Positions 6,777 through 14,990 of a stretch of 30,803 nucleotides of DNA are shown one piece after another. Numbering within the stretch: position 1 is the stretch's first letter; the number at the start of each line of letters is the position of its first letter. This DNA is from Rhodovulum sulfidophilum. Lineage in GTDB: Bacteria > Pseudomonadota > Alphaproteobacteria > Rhodobacterales > Rhodobacteraceae. The DNA lies in NCBI GenBank assembly GCA_003241785.1, contig QFPW01000029.1, positions 1 to 30,803 on the forward strand. The letters run 5' to 3'. Both the position numbers and the translations under genes were made by a program. The notes under the pieces are model-generated. The model was given only the letters and a program-made list of their open reading frames with translations. It had not been told where the DNA came from and made no database searches.

Positions 6777-7508
6777 ATGCTGACGGACGAGGATGCGATG
6801 GAGCTTGCGGCCGCCGCGCGGGCGCGGCCGACGCTGCATGGCGAGGTCCTGGCGCGGCTGCGCGACTATCTGGTCGAGGGCGGCCTCGCCGAAGGCGAGC
6901 GGGTGCCGGAGCGCGGGCTTTGCGAGATGCTCGGCATCTCGCGCACGCCGCTGCGCGAGGCGCTGAAGGTGCTGGCGGCCGAGGGGCTGATCGAGCTCCT
7001 GCCGAACCGGGGCGCCCGCGTGCGCGTGCTCGACGCCGGGACCATTCGCGAACTCTTCGATCTGATGGGCGGACTCGAGTCCGTTTCGGGCCGGCTCGCC
7101 TGCGAGCGGATCACCGACGCCGGCGTGGAGAGCATCGAGCGTACGCATCACGAGATGTACGGCCATTATCTGCGCGGGGATCGCCCCAACTATTTCCGCT
7201 GCAACCAGCTCATCCACGAGGAGATCCTGCGCCGCGCCGACAACGCGGCGCTGAGCCAGGCCTATCACGCGGTGGCGGGGCGGGTGCGGCGCGTGCGCTA
7301 CGCCGCCAATCTCGACGACAGGGGCGCGCGGTGGAGCGAGGCGGTGCGCGAGCACGAGATGATGCTCGACGCGCTGCGCCGCCGGGCCGGCGATGAGCTG
7401 GCGACGATCCTGTTCCACCACCTGCGCAACAAGCAGGCCGCCGTGCTGCGGAACCTTCCGGAGCGGGCCCGGGACACGGCAGTCGAGCCAACCGCGCATC
7501 CCGCCTGA
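6777..7508 (+). CDS. FadR-subfamily GntR regulator with FCD domain (copy 3)
   Basis: The 243-residue protein has a GntR winged helix (about residues 22-85) with SRTPLREALKVLAAEGLIE and NRGARVR, then an FCD domain with NQLIHEEIL, REHEMML and FHHLRNK at the ligand positions. It is a close paralogue of the gene at 1661, and the whole helix-turn-helix core is nearly the same, so the two proteins may recognise overlapping sites. Two starts are possible: ATG at 6777, used here, or ATG at 6798, which has a GAGGA four bases upstream. It follows the GAPDH-like gene by 109 bases. Its product could control that gene or the operon starting at 7807; neither is shown directly. Confidence 0.9.
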   Translation: MLTDEDAMELAAAARARPTLHGEVLARLRDYLVEGGLAEGERVPERGLCEMLGISRTPLREALKVLAAEGLIELLPNRGARVRVLDAGTIRELFDLMGGLESVSGRLACERITDAGVESIERTHHEMYGHYLRGDRPNYFRCNQLIHEEILRRADNAALSQAYHAVAGRVRRVRYAANLDDRGARWSEAVREHEMMLDALRRRAGDELATILFHHLRNKQAAVLRNLPERARDTAVEPTAHPA

Positions 7509-7755
7509 ACGCGAGCCGCTCTCGCGCCGCGCTCGGGAAAGCCCCGTCCGCCCCGGCGGCGCGGAGGGCGGCGCGAACGAGGGCGGCGATGCCGGTGATT
7601 CCCCGCGCAACCGCTTCGCCCGAAACAGGCGGCAGCCCCCTTGCGGGAGCGCCGGCGGTTTCCGCGGCGTGCTGAAAATAGTCAGTCCCCCGAGAATTGC
7701 CCGAAATTGAGACAAACCTCGCCTTCGGGCGCGCGGTGGAGGGGAAAGGCGTTGC
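7509..7755. other. Gene-free stretch upstream of the large operon
   Basis: This stretch separates the third GntR gene from the palindrome at 7756. It holds GC-rich imperfect palindromes near 7551-7575 and an AT-richer segment from about 7672 to 7725 where a promoter could lie. I could not pick convincing -35 and -10 boxes and see no small gene. Confidence 0.4.
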
Positions 7756-7791
7756 ACTGACCACATTATTGCACGCAATAATGTGGTCAGT
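7756..7791. promoter_or_regulatory. Perfect 36-bp palindrome, probable operator of the 7807-19052 operon
   Basis: Two perfectly complementary 16-nt arms (7756-7771 and 7776-7791) surround a 4-nt centre, CACG. The left arm starts ACTGACCAC and the right arm ends GTGGTCAGT. The element ends two bases before the AAGGAG ribosome site (7793-7798) of the first operon gene. It is AT-rich in a GC-rich setting and has no following T-tract, so I read it as a binding site for a dimeric or tetrameric regulator. If transcribed, it would also fold into a 16-bp hairpin beside the ribosome site. The TGACCA/TGGTCA ends recall half-sites bound by GntR/FCD and TetR-type regulators. Confidence 0.75.
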
Positions 7792-7806
7792 TAAGGAGCC
7801 CGTGCG

Positions 7807-8721
7807 ATGGACCGTCTTCCAGATCCGAACCGTCCCCTGGTTGGCTACGGCCGCGATCGTCCCCGCGGGACCTGGGGAAATGGCGCTCGCCTCGCGATCA
7901 ACGTGGTGGTGAACTACGAGGAGGGGTCCGAGCGCTCCTTCGCCATGGGCGATCCGGACCAGGAAGCGATGACCGAATGGGGCAGCTACGCCTTTCCGAA
8001 GGACGTCCGGAATCTCGCGATGGAGTCCATGTACGAATACGGCTCGCGGGTCGGCGTCTGGCGCGTGCTCGACGCCCTGGCCGCGTCCGGTGTGCCCTCC
8101 ACCTTCTTCGCCTGCGCCGTGGCCTTCGAGCAGAACCCGGCGGTCGCCCGCGAGGTGGTCGCGGCCGGGCACGAGGTCTGCAGCCACGGCTATCGCTGGG
8201 AGGAGGTGTTCCGGCTGAGCCGTGACGAGGAGCGCGAGCACATGAGGCTCGCGATCGCCTCGTTCGAGCGCACCTGCGGCAAGCGGCCGGTGGGCTGGTA
8301 CTGCCGGTACGGCGCCAGCGTCCACACCCGAGAGCTCGTCGCCGAGGAGGGCGGCTTTCTATACGATTCCGACGCCTACAACGACGATACCCCGTATTTT
8401 CTCGACGTCGCCGGCCAGAGGCGCCTGGTCGTTCCCTATACCGCCGACGTCAACGACATCCGGTTCTGGAACTCCCCCGGCCTGACCAGCGCCGAGGATT
8501 TCTACGACTACATGCGCGAGTCTTTCGACGTGCTCTACGCCGAGGCCGCCGAGGGGCCGCGAATGATGTCGATCGGCCTGCATCCCCGCATCGTCGGCCG
8601 GCCGGGCCGCGTCCGCGCCCTGAAGCGCTTCTTCGACCATGCGCGCCAATACCCGGACGTCTGGTTCGCGACGCGCGAGGACATCGCCAGGGACTGGCTC
8701 GCCCGGGACGCGGCGGGCTGA
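7807..8721 (+). CDS. PuuE-type polysaccharide-deacetylase-fold amidohydrolase (allantoinase-like)
   Basis: The 304-residue protein fits the NodB-fold family that includes the cofactor-distinct allantoinase PuuE. Recognisable landmarks are the N-terminal NPLVGYGRDR-type stretch (here NRPLVGYGRDRP), VVNYEEGSE near residue 37, SRVGVWRVLDAL, STFFACAVAFEQNP, EVCSHGYRWEEV, WYCRYGASVHTRELV and a late SIGLHPRIVGRPGR. PuuE opens the hydantoin ring of allantoin; homologues act on other cyclic amides or acylated amines. An AAGGAG at 7793-7798 fixes the start. It is the first gene of an operon that also has an amidohydrolase-fold dihydropyrimidinase, so the two may act on different ring systems or successive steps. 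Allantoin itself is not assured, because other urate-pathway genes are missing here. Confidence 0.88.
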   Translation: MDRLPDPNRPLVGYGRDRPRGTWGNGARLAINVVVNYEEGSERSFAMGDPDQEAMTEWGSYAFPKDVRNLAMESMYEYGSRVGVWRVLDALAASGVPSTFFACAVAFEQNPAVAREVVAAGHEVCSHGYRWEEVFRLSRDEEREHMRLAIASFERTCGKRPVGWYCRYGASVHTRELVAEEGGFLYDSDAYNDDTPYFLDVAGQRRLVVPYTADVNDIRFWNSPGLTSAEDFYDYMRESFDVLYAEAAEGPRMMSIGLHPRIVGRPGRVRALKRFFDHARQYPDVWFATREDIARDWLARDAAG

Positions 8722-8810
8722 TCCCGCGTGGCCGGCAAGCGGGCCCGGTCCGGGATCCGCGGCCACCCGCTCAATCTCCCTATCCCTCCCAGCAACGCGG
8801 AGCGCCGCCC

Positions 8811-10400
8811 ATGACAGAGATCCGTCCGCCTCTCACGATCGCCACGCTCGCCGTCTGTCTGCTGGCGTCGACGGCGGGAGCGTTCGCGCAGAGCGCGAAC
8901 GAGGTCCTGATCGTCGCGGGCACCCGCACGCCGGAGTCCCTCGATCAGGAATACCCCCCGACCGAGGCCGGGCACGAGGCGCGCCGCAATATCTTCGAGC
9001 GCCTGCTCGCCTACGGGATGAAGACCGACGAGTCGGGGGCGCGGGTCGAGGATTTCGGAACGATCGAGGGGAGGCTCGCCGAGAGCTACGAGGTCAGCCC
9101 CGACGACATGTCGATCACCTTCCATCTGCGCGAGGGGGTGAAGAGCGCCGCCGGCAACGAGATGACCGCCGACGACGTCATGTGGACCTTCGAGCGCGGC
9201 TGGAACATGCGGGCCACGTTCCACTGGTACATGACGCAGATTCTCAAGATCGAGAGCTTCGACGCCTTCGAGAAGATCGACGACCACACTGTCCGCGTGA
9301 CGGTTCCGCATCCCTCGCTGCTTCTCGCGCGGCTCTGGGTCAACAGCGATCTCGGGATCATCGACGCCGCCGAAGCCAAGGCGCATGTCACCGAGGATGA
9401 TCCCTGGGCGGTCAAGTTCCTTTCGACGAATTCCGCGTCCTTCGCGCCGTATTTCGTGTCCCGCTACGCTGCCGGACAGGAAGTCATCTATGAGGCGAAC
9501 CCGGACTATTATCGCGGCGAGGCAAGCCTGAAGAAGATCATCTTCCGGGAGATGCCGACCTCGTCCAACCGGCTTTCGGCGCTCCAGGCCGGTTCGGTCG
9601 ACGTGGCCGAGTGGCTGACGCCCCGCGAGATCGCGCTCGCCGAGCGGATGCCGGACGTGAAGGTCTGGAAGGTCTTCGGCAACTACACGCAGCGGCTGGA
9701 GATGAACAACACGACGGCGCCGTTCGACAAGGCCGAGGTGCGCCAGGCGCTCAACTACCTGGTTCCGCGCGACGAGATCGCCGAGGCGGTCTACATGGGC
9801 ACCGCGCGCCCGACGAAGAGCGTCGTCTCGGAGATCTATCCCGCCTACACCGACGAGGCTTTCGCCTACGACGACGACGTCGCGAAGGCCAAGGAGCTTC
9901 TCGCGGCCGCCGGCTACCCGGACGGCTTCAAGACGCGGATCGGCTACCGGACGAACGAGCCGCTGGACGAGCAGCTCGCGGTGACCCTGCGGACGTCCTT
10001 CGCCCGCGCGGGCGTGGAGGCGGAGCTCGTGAAGCTTCCCGCGGCGGTCTATGTGGAGCGCTATTCGAGCGGCGAGTTGCCGATGTTCCTGATCCGCGAC
10101 ATGGCGATCGTCCCGGACGCCGCCTATGTGACGAACCTGTTCATCAACAGCGCCTCACGGGTCAACTACTCGCGGTACAGGAACGAGGAAGTCGACCGCC
10201 TGATCAACGGCGCGCTGACGTCCACCGACGAGGCGGCCCGGGAAGCCGACATGAAGCGGGCGCAGGACATCATCGTCGGCGAGGCGCCCTGGGTGTTCCT
10301 GTTCAACCCCGGCTACCAGCTGGCGACCAGCGGCAAGGTCCACGGCTACTCCTGGTACACGCCGAACGGCAACAGCTGGTACGATTTCTCGAAGGAATAG
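8811..10400 (+). CDS. Oligopeptide-type ABC transporter substrate-binding protein (SBP family 5)
   Basis: The 529-residue precursor starts with a Sec signal peptide: a hydrophobic core from about residue 10 and a probable cleavage after AFAQ near residue 27. There is no lipobox cysteine, so a soluble periplasmic protein is likely. Family-5 features follow in order: the start of the mature chain with ESLDQEYPPTEAGHE, RNIFERLLAYG, LAESYEVSPDDMSITFHLREGVK, DDVMWTFERG, a central GSVDVAEWLTP and late EAPWVFLFNPGYQLA. Cluster C binding proteins capture peptides, opines, glycosides and various small organics, so the fold does not fix the ligand. A CGGAG lies at 8798-8802. It is followed by permeases and a fused ATPase, making a complete importer. 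Confidence 0.93.
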   Translation: MTEIRPPLTIATLAVCLLASTAGAFAQSANEVLIVAGTRTPESLDQEYPPTEAGHEARRNIFERLLAYGMKTDESGARVEDFGTIEGRLAESYEVSPDDMSITFHLREGVKSAAGNEMTADDVMWTFERGWNMRATFHWYMTQILKIESFDAFEKIDDHTVRVTVPHPSLLLARLWVNSDLGIIDAAEAKAHVTEDDPWAVKFLSTNSASFAPYFVSRYAAGQEVIYEANPDYYRGEASLKKIIFREMPTSSNRLSALQAGSVDVAEWLTPREIALAERMPDVKVWKVFGNYTQRLEMNNTTAPFDKAEVRQALNYLVPRDEIAEAVYMGTARPTKSVVSEIYPAYTDEAFAYDDDVAKAKELLAAAGYPDGFKTRIGYRTNEPLDEQLAVTLRTSFARAGVEAELVKLPAAVYVERYSSGELPMFLIRDMAIVPDAAYVTNLFINSASRVNYSRYRNEEVDRLINGALTSTDEAAREADMKRAQDIIVGEAPWVFLFNPGYQLATSGKVHGYSWYTPNGNSWYDFSKE

Positions 10401-10418
10401 CCCCGACCCGCGCCGCGC

Positions 10419-10439
10419 CCGGGGGAAGCCCGGCTCCCC
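10419..10439 (+). terminator. Weak hairpin after binding-protein gene
   Basis: Two alternative 5-bp stems are possible: CCGGG 10419-10423 with CCCGG 10429-10433, or GGGGA 10422-10426 with TCCCC 10435-10439. They lie between the binding-protein stop and the permease start. A structure here could favour excess binding protein over membrane components, a common arrangement. The stems are short. Confidence 0.3.
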
Positions 10440-10472
10440 TCCATCCCATCGTCACAGCAACGGGGATCCTCA

Positions 10473-11519
10473 ATGACAATCGCGGCCAAGCGGGGATGGC
10501 AGGTGCTTCCGCGCGGCGTCAGGATCGTGCTGGCGCGCCTTCTTCTGGTTGTGCCTCAGATGGTCGGTGTCCTGTTCGTCACCTTCTTCCTGGTGCGCCT
10601 CCTGCCCGGCGATCCCGCCGTGCTCCTGCTCGGCAGCATGGCGACCGAGGCGCAGGTCGAACAGATGCGCGATCGCCTCGGTCTCAACGAGAGCATCTGG
10701 GCGCAGTTCGGGCATTACGCGAACAGCGTGCTGCGTGGCGACCTCGGCGTCTTGATCTTCACCTCGAACCCCGTCGGGGCCGATCTGCTCGACCGCGCGC
10801 CCGCCACGCTGGAGCTGATCACCTATGCGATGATCCTCACGGTGGTCGTCGGCGTCGTCCTCGCAGTGATCTCCGTCGTCCGCGCGGGCGGCTTCGTGGA
10901 TGTCGGATCGCGGGTCTACGGCCTCGCCGCCGGCGCGCTGCCCGATTTCTGGGTTGGCCTCATGCTCATCTATCTCTTCTACACGCTCCTCGGCTGGGCG
11001 CCGGCGCCATTCGGCCGGATCGACGCGCTCCTGTCCGCGCCGCCCTATGTCACCGGCTTCTACACGATCGACGCGCTGCTCTCGGGCGACTTCCGCGGGC
11101 TCGGCTCCTCGCTGGGACGGCTGGTCCTGCCCGTGCTGACCATCTCGATCGTCAACGCCGGGGCGCTGATGAAGATGACCCAGAGCGTCTACGCCGGAGT
11201 CTGGCAGAGCGATTTCATCCGGCATGCCCGGGCCTGCGGCGTGCCCGAGCGGACGCTCGTCCGCGCCGCGCTCCGCAACAGCCTGCCGCCGATCATCACC
11301 ATGGCGGGCTTCCTCGTCGGCTTCCTCCTGGGCGCCGCCGTGCTGGTGGAAACGATCTTCTCCTGGGGCGGGCTCGGTCAATACGCGGTGCAGTCCGTGA
11401 TGAACAGCGACTATCCGGCCCTGCAGGGGTTCATCCTCGTCGCCTCGGCGTTCATCCTCGCCGTCTACCTCGTGGTGGACATCCTCTATGAACTGGTCGA
11501 CCCGAGGATCCAGGTATGA
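10473..11519 (+). CDS. Oligopeptide-type ABC transporter permease, DppB-like
   Basis: The 348-residue membrane protein has the DppB/OppB layout. One N-terminal transmembrane segment (MVGVLFVTFFLVRLLPGDP, near residues 30-48) is followed by the periplasmic loop typical of the family (MRDRLGLNESIWAQFGHY), then about five further segments. The coupling motif RHARACGVPERTLVRAALRN carries the conserved EAA-type alanines and glycine and contacts the ATPase. VETIFSWGGLGQYAVQSV near the C-terminus is a family hallmark. A GGGGA at 10462-10466 precedes the ATG. Its last codons overlap the next permease by four bases (ATGA), indicating translational coupling. Confidence 0.93.
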   Translation: MTIAAKRGWQVLPRGVRIVLARLLLVVPQMVGVLFVTFFLVRLLPGDPAVLLLGSMATEAQVEQMRDRLGLNESIWAQFGHYANSVLRGDLGVLIFTSNPVGADLLDRAPATLELITYAMILTVVVGVVLAVISVVRAGGFVDVGSRVYGLAAGALPDFWVGLMLIYLFYTLLGWAPAPFGRIDALLSAPPYVTGFYTIDALLSGDFRGLGSSLGRLVLPVLTISIVNAGALMKMTQSVYAGVWQSDFIRHARACGVPERTLVRAALRNSLPPIITMAGFLVGFLLGAAVLVETIFSWGGLGQYAVQSVMNSDYPALQGFILVASAFILAVYLVVDILYELVDPRIQV

Positions 11520-12391
11520 GGCCTCCGCGCGCGCTTCGCCGACCCGCCGCGGCCGTCGGCTTCGCCCTCCTCCTGTCGCAGGTGGCGCTGATCGTCTTCG
11601 CGCCGGCGCTGGCGCCCTATTCGCCGACGACGGCGGATCCGCTGTCGGTGCTCATGCCGCCTTCCGCCGCGCACTGGTTCGGGACCGACATCAACGGCAT
11701 GGACGTGCTGTCGCGCGTGATCTACGCGACGCGCATCAACCTGCTCATCAGCGTCGCCTCCGTCGCCCTCGCGTTCGTCGTGGGCGTCCCGCTCGGGCTG
11801 CTGATCGGATACTACCGGGGTTGGGCGTCGAGCCTGTCGATGCGGGTCTTCGACTTCGTCCAGGCCTTTCCGATCTTCGTGCTCGGGATGGCGCTCGTCT
11901 CGGTGATGGGGCAGGAGATCTGGAACGTCGCGATCGTCCTGGCGATCCTGTTCATCCCGATCTTCGCGCGGCTGATCCGCGCCGAGGTCCTGTCGCATCG
12001 CGAGCGACCGTTCGTCGCGGCGGCGCGGTGCGGCGGCGCGACGGATCTCGACATCATGTTCCGGCACCTCCTGCCGAACGCGCTGATGCCGGCCATGGTC
12101 CAGGTGTCGATCTCGGTGGGCCTGGCCATTCTCCTGACCGCCGGCCTGTCGTTCATCGGCGCGGGCGTCCGGATGCCGGTCCCCGAATGGGGGCTGATGG
12201 TCTCGACGGGCGCGCAGCAGATGATCCTCGGGGTCTGGTGGGTCTCGGTCTTTCCCGGGCTCGCGATCGTCCTCTCGGTGCTCTGCTTCGCCTTGCTCGG
12301 GGACGTGACGCGGGACCTGCTCGATCCGACCAAGGCGCGGCGGTCCGCCGCGCCCGGGACGCCGGGCGAGATCGCGGGAGCGGCGCGATGA
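11516..12391 (+). CDS. Oligopeptide-type ABC transporter permease, DppC-like
   Basis: The 291-residue inner-membrane protein begins with an N-terminal transmembrane segment and the family motif HWFGTDINGMDVLSRVIYATR. The remaining segments follow, and the cytoplasmic coupling loop reads RPFVAAARCGGATDLDIMFRHLLPN. The later stretch AGLSFIGAGVRMPVPEWGLMV is typical of DppC/OppC. It overlaps both neighbours by four bases as ATGA, so permeases and ATPase are translated together. It forms the transmembrane heterodimer with the product of the preceding gene. Confidence 0.93.
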   Translation: MRPPRALRRPAAAVGFALLLSQVALIVFAPALAPYSPTTADPLSVLMPPSAAHWFGTDINGMDVLSRVIYATRINLLISVASVALAFVVGVPLGLLIGYYRGWASSLSMRVFDFVQAFPIFVLGMALVSVMGQEIWNVAIVLAILFIPIFARLIRAEVLSHRERPFVAAARCGGATDLDIMFRHLLPNALMPAMVQVSISVGLAILLTAGLSFIGAGVRMPVPEWGLMVSTGAQQMILGVWWVSVFPGLAIVLSVLCFALLGDVTRDLLDPTKARRSAAPGTPGEIAGAAR

Positions 12392-14055
12392 TCACCGGGA
12401 CGCCGGACGCGACCCGGCCGCCGCTCCGGATCGAAGGGCTGAATGTCGCCTTCGCTTCCCCGTCCGGCGACAGGACGGTCCTTCATGACATCGATCTCAC
12501 GCTGGAGCGCAACGAGATCATCGGCGTCGTGGGCGAAACGGGCGCCGGCAAGTCGGTCCTGGCCCGCGCGATGATAGACCTGCTCCCGCCGGGCGCGCGG
12601 CGGACAGGCGGCCGCGTCCTGCTCGAGGGCAGGGACCTCGGCGAGATGGCGGAGGCCGAGCGCCGGATGGTCCGGGGCGGCGTCGCCTCCCTGATCGGCA
12701 CCAACGCCAAGGCGCTTCTCGATCCGGTGGTGACGGTCGGCGACCAGATCGTCCGCGTGCTGCGCGGCCATCGCCGCGTCTCCGCCGCCGAGGCGCGGAG
12801 GCGGGCGGTCAAGCTTCTCGGGGACGTGGGCATCGTCGACCCGGAGCTCCGGGCCAACGCCTATCCGCACGAGCTCTCCGGCGGCATGGCGCAGCGGGTC
12901 GTCATCGCGATGGCGCTGATCGCCGAACCGCGCATCGTGATCGCCGACGATGCCACGCTCGGTCTGGACGCCACGGTTTCGGCGCAGGTGCTCGACATGC
13001 TGGTCGAGCGGTCCCGCGCGCGCGGCGTCTCCGTCGTTCTCATCACGCATGACCTGGGGATCATCGCGCATTATTGCACGCGCGTCGCGATCATGCGGCG
13101 CGGAAGGATCGAGGAGATCCGCGACGTCCGCGGGTTCCTCGAGGCACCGAGCGCGCGCTACGGCCGCGAGCTCCTCGAGGCCGCGAGGGCGCGGCCGACG
13201 CCCTCGGTCCCGCGCGCCGGCCGCCGCGAACCCCCGCTTCTCGAAGTCTCGAACCTGGTCAGGCTGTTCCCCGGAAGCCGTCCCGGCGAGATCGTCCGCG
13301 CGGTCGACGACGTGTCGTTCTCGGTCAATCGCGGCGAGACGCTCGCGCTGGTCGGCGAGAGCGGGTCCGGCAAGACCACCGTCGGGCAATGCCTCGTGAG
13401 GCTGCTCCAGGCGACCTCCGGCACCATCCGCTTCGACGGGAACGACGTCACCTCGCTCGGCGAGACCCGGTTCAGGCCGCTCCGCCGGCGCATCCAGATG
13501 GTCTTTCAGGAACCGTACGTCGCCCTGAATCCCCGCTGGCGCGTCCGCGAGCTGATCGACGAGCCGATCCGGAAGCTGGAGCGGAAAAGCGCGACCGAGC
13601 GGCTGCGCCGCGTCCACGAGGCTCTGGAACTCGTCGATCTCTCCTCCCGCCACGGCGATCTTTTCCCGCATGAGCTGACCGCCGGCGAGCAGAAGCGGAT
13701 CGGCATGGCGCGCGCGCTCGCGACCCGGCCCGATTTCGTCGTCTTCGACGAGCCGACGACCGCGCTCGACATCCGCGTGCGCGCCCAGATCATCGATCTC
13801 GTTCGCGACCTGCAGTCGCGGATGCGGCTTTCGGCGCTGTTCATCACGCATGACCTGAATTCCGTCCGCTCGCTCGCGCACGACGTCGCGGTGATGAACC
13901 GCGGACGCATCGTGGAGAGCGGCCCGATGAAAAGCGTCTTCGAAAACCCGCGCGACCCCTACACCGTCAGGCTGCTCTCCGCCGAGCTCGCCATCGAGCG
14001 CGAGGCGGAGGCCCGGGGTGTCGGCGCGGCCCAGGCGACGAGGGCCTTCCCATGA
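12388..14055 (+). CDS. Fused DppD-DppF-type ABC transporter ATPase
   Basis: The 555-residue protein joins two ATPase domains. Domain 1 has Walker A GETGAGKS (49-56), signature LSGGM (163-167) and Walker B IADD. There the catalytic Glu is Asp188, and the Q-loop Gln position is Thr105 in LIGTNA. Domain 2 has Walker A GESGSGKT (323-330), an intact Q-loop (Q374), a deviant signature LTAGE (430-434) and a normal Walker B with D454/E455. In the head-to-tail dimer, domain 1 nucleotide residues face the domain 2 signature. All deviations therefore fall in one composite site, and the other site is consensus. The protein powers the importer encoded just upstream and overlaps both neighbours by ATGA. 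The C-terminal oligopeptide-transporter motif NPRDPYTVRLLSA is present after domain 2. Confidence 0.93.
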   Translation: MITGTPDATRPPLRIEGLNVAFASPSGDRTVLHDIDLTLERNEIIGVVGETGAGKSVLARAMIDLLPPGARRTGGRVLLEGRDLGEMAEAERRMVRGGVASLIGTNAKALLDPVVTVGDQIVRVLRGHRRVSAAEARRRAVKLLGDVGIVDPELRANAYPHELSGGMAQRVVIAMALIAEPRIVIADDATLGLDATVSAQVLDMLVERSRARGVSVVLITHDLGIIAHYCTRVAIMRRGRIEEIRDVRGFLEAPSARYGRELLEAARARPTPSVPRAGRREPPLLEVSNLVRLFPGSRPGEIVRAVDDVSFSVNRGETLALVGESGSGKTTVGQCLVRLLQATSGTIRFDGNDVTSLGETRFRPLRRRIQMVFQEPYVALNPRWRVRELIDEPIRKLERKSATERLRRVHEALELVDLSSRHGDLFPHELTAGEQKRIGMARALATRPDFVVFDEPTTALDIRVRAQIIDLVRDLQSRMRLSALFITHDLNSVRSLAHDVAVMNRGRIVESGPMKSVFENPRDPYTVRLLSAELAIEREAEARGVGAAQATRAFP

Positions 14056-14981
14056 CCGAACGTGGCATTCTGATCACCGGCGCTTCCGGCCTGATCGGGC
14101 AGACCCTCCTGGCGCGCCTCCGGGCGGACGGGCGCCGCGCCACCGGCGTCGATCTAGTCGCCAGGCCGGGGCGGAGCCCGGTCGAGATCGTGGATCTCGC
14201 GGATATTCACCGCCTGCACGCCATCGCGGACCGCGACGATATCGGCTCGGTGATCCACTGCGGCGCCGTTTCCGGCCCGATGGTGATGGTCGACAACCCC
14301 TACGGCATTCTTCAGGTCAACGTGGTCGGCACCGCCAATGTCCTGGAGCTGGCCCGCCAGAGGTCGGCGCGGCGCTTCGTCTTCTGCTCCTCGACGAGCG
14401 CGTTCGGACCGACCCACGAGCCTTCCGGCGCGGCGGGTGTTCCGGAGGATGTCGCGCCGCGTCCGTCCTCGGTCTATGGCGCGACGAAGGTGATGGGAGA
14501 GCAGATGCTGGCCGGGTACAGGGCGCAGCACGGGGTCGACGGCGTGGCCGTGCGGCTCTCCTGGGTATACGGCCCCGGACGGACGACCGATTGCGTCATC
14601 CGCGGGATGATCGAGGACGCCCGCGCCGGCCGGGCGACGCGCCTGCCCTGGGGGCGCGATTTCGCGCGTCAGTTCATTCACGTGGACGACGCCGTGGATG
14701 CGCTGCTCGCGGCGCATGACGCCGAGGCCTGTCCCCGGGCGGTCTACACCGCGACCGGCGGCACCTACCACACGCTGGGCGAGATCGCGGAGATCGTGGC
14801 CGAGGTGCTCGGCGGCGCGGACATCGAGCTGCTGCCGGGGCCGGATCCGCTCGACGACATCCATCACCGTTTCGACATCGGCGCGATCGCGCGCGACCTC
14901 GGCTTCCGGCCGCGCCGCTCGCTCGCCGAGGGCATTCGCGGCTACGCGGCGTGGCTGCGCGAAAATCAACGGACCGCCTAG
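14052..14981 (+). CDS. NAD(P)-dependent epimerase/dehydratase (extended SDR)
   Basis: The 309-residue protein has the extended-SDR nucleotide motif TGASGLIG (residues 9-16), an acidic residue at the end of the second strand suggesting NAD, an active-site serine stretch FCSSTSAFGP, and the catalytic pair Y142/K146 in VYGATK. The substrate-domain motif RLSWVYGPGR and FIHVDDAVDAL near residue 213 are also standard. The family acts on nucleotide sugars, free sugar acids such as uronates, and related polyols, so the substrate is open. It overlaps the ATPase gene by ATGA and so belongs to the operon. It points to a carbohydrate-like or hydroxylated part of the imported compound. Confidence 0.88.
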   Translation: MTERGILITGASGLIGQTLLARLRADGRRATGVDLVARPGRSPVEIVDLADIHRLHAIADRDDIGSVIHCGAVSGPMVMVDNPYGILQVNVVGTANVLELARQRSARRFVFCSSTSAFGPTHEPSGAAGVPEDVAPRPSSVYGATKVMGEQMLAGYRAQHGVDGVAVRLSWVYGPGRTTDCVIRGMIEDARAGRATRLPWGRDFARQFIHVDDAVDALLAAHDAEACPRAVYTATGGTYHTLGEIAEIVAEVLGGADIELLPGPDPLDDIHHRFDIGAIARDLGFRPRRSLAEGIRGYAAWLRENQRTA

Positions 14982-14990
14982 GAGACCACC

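Noticed and set aside
7756..7791. Reading the 36-bp palindrome as an intrinsic terminator of the third GntR gene
   Set aside because: It lies about 250 bases after that gene, is AT-rich rather than GC-rich, has no T-tract and abuts the next ribosome site; an operator fits better.
11812..13881. Long antisense open frame opposite the permease and fused ATPase genes
   Set aside because: Same composition artefact; the sense frames carry all ABC motifs and ATGA-coupled starts.
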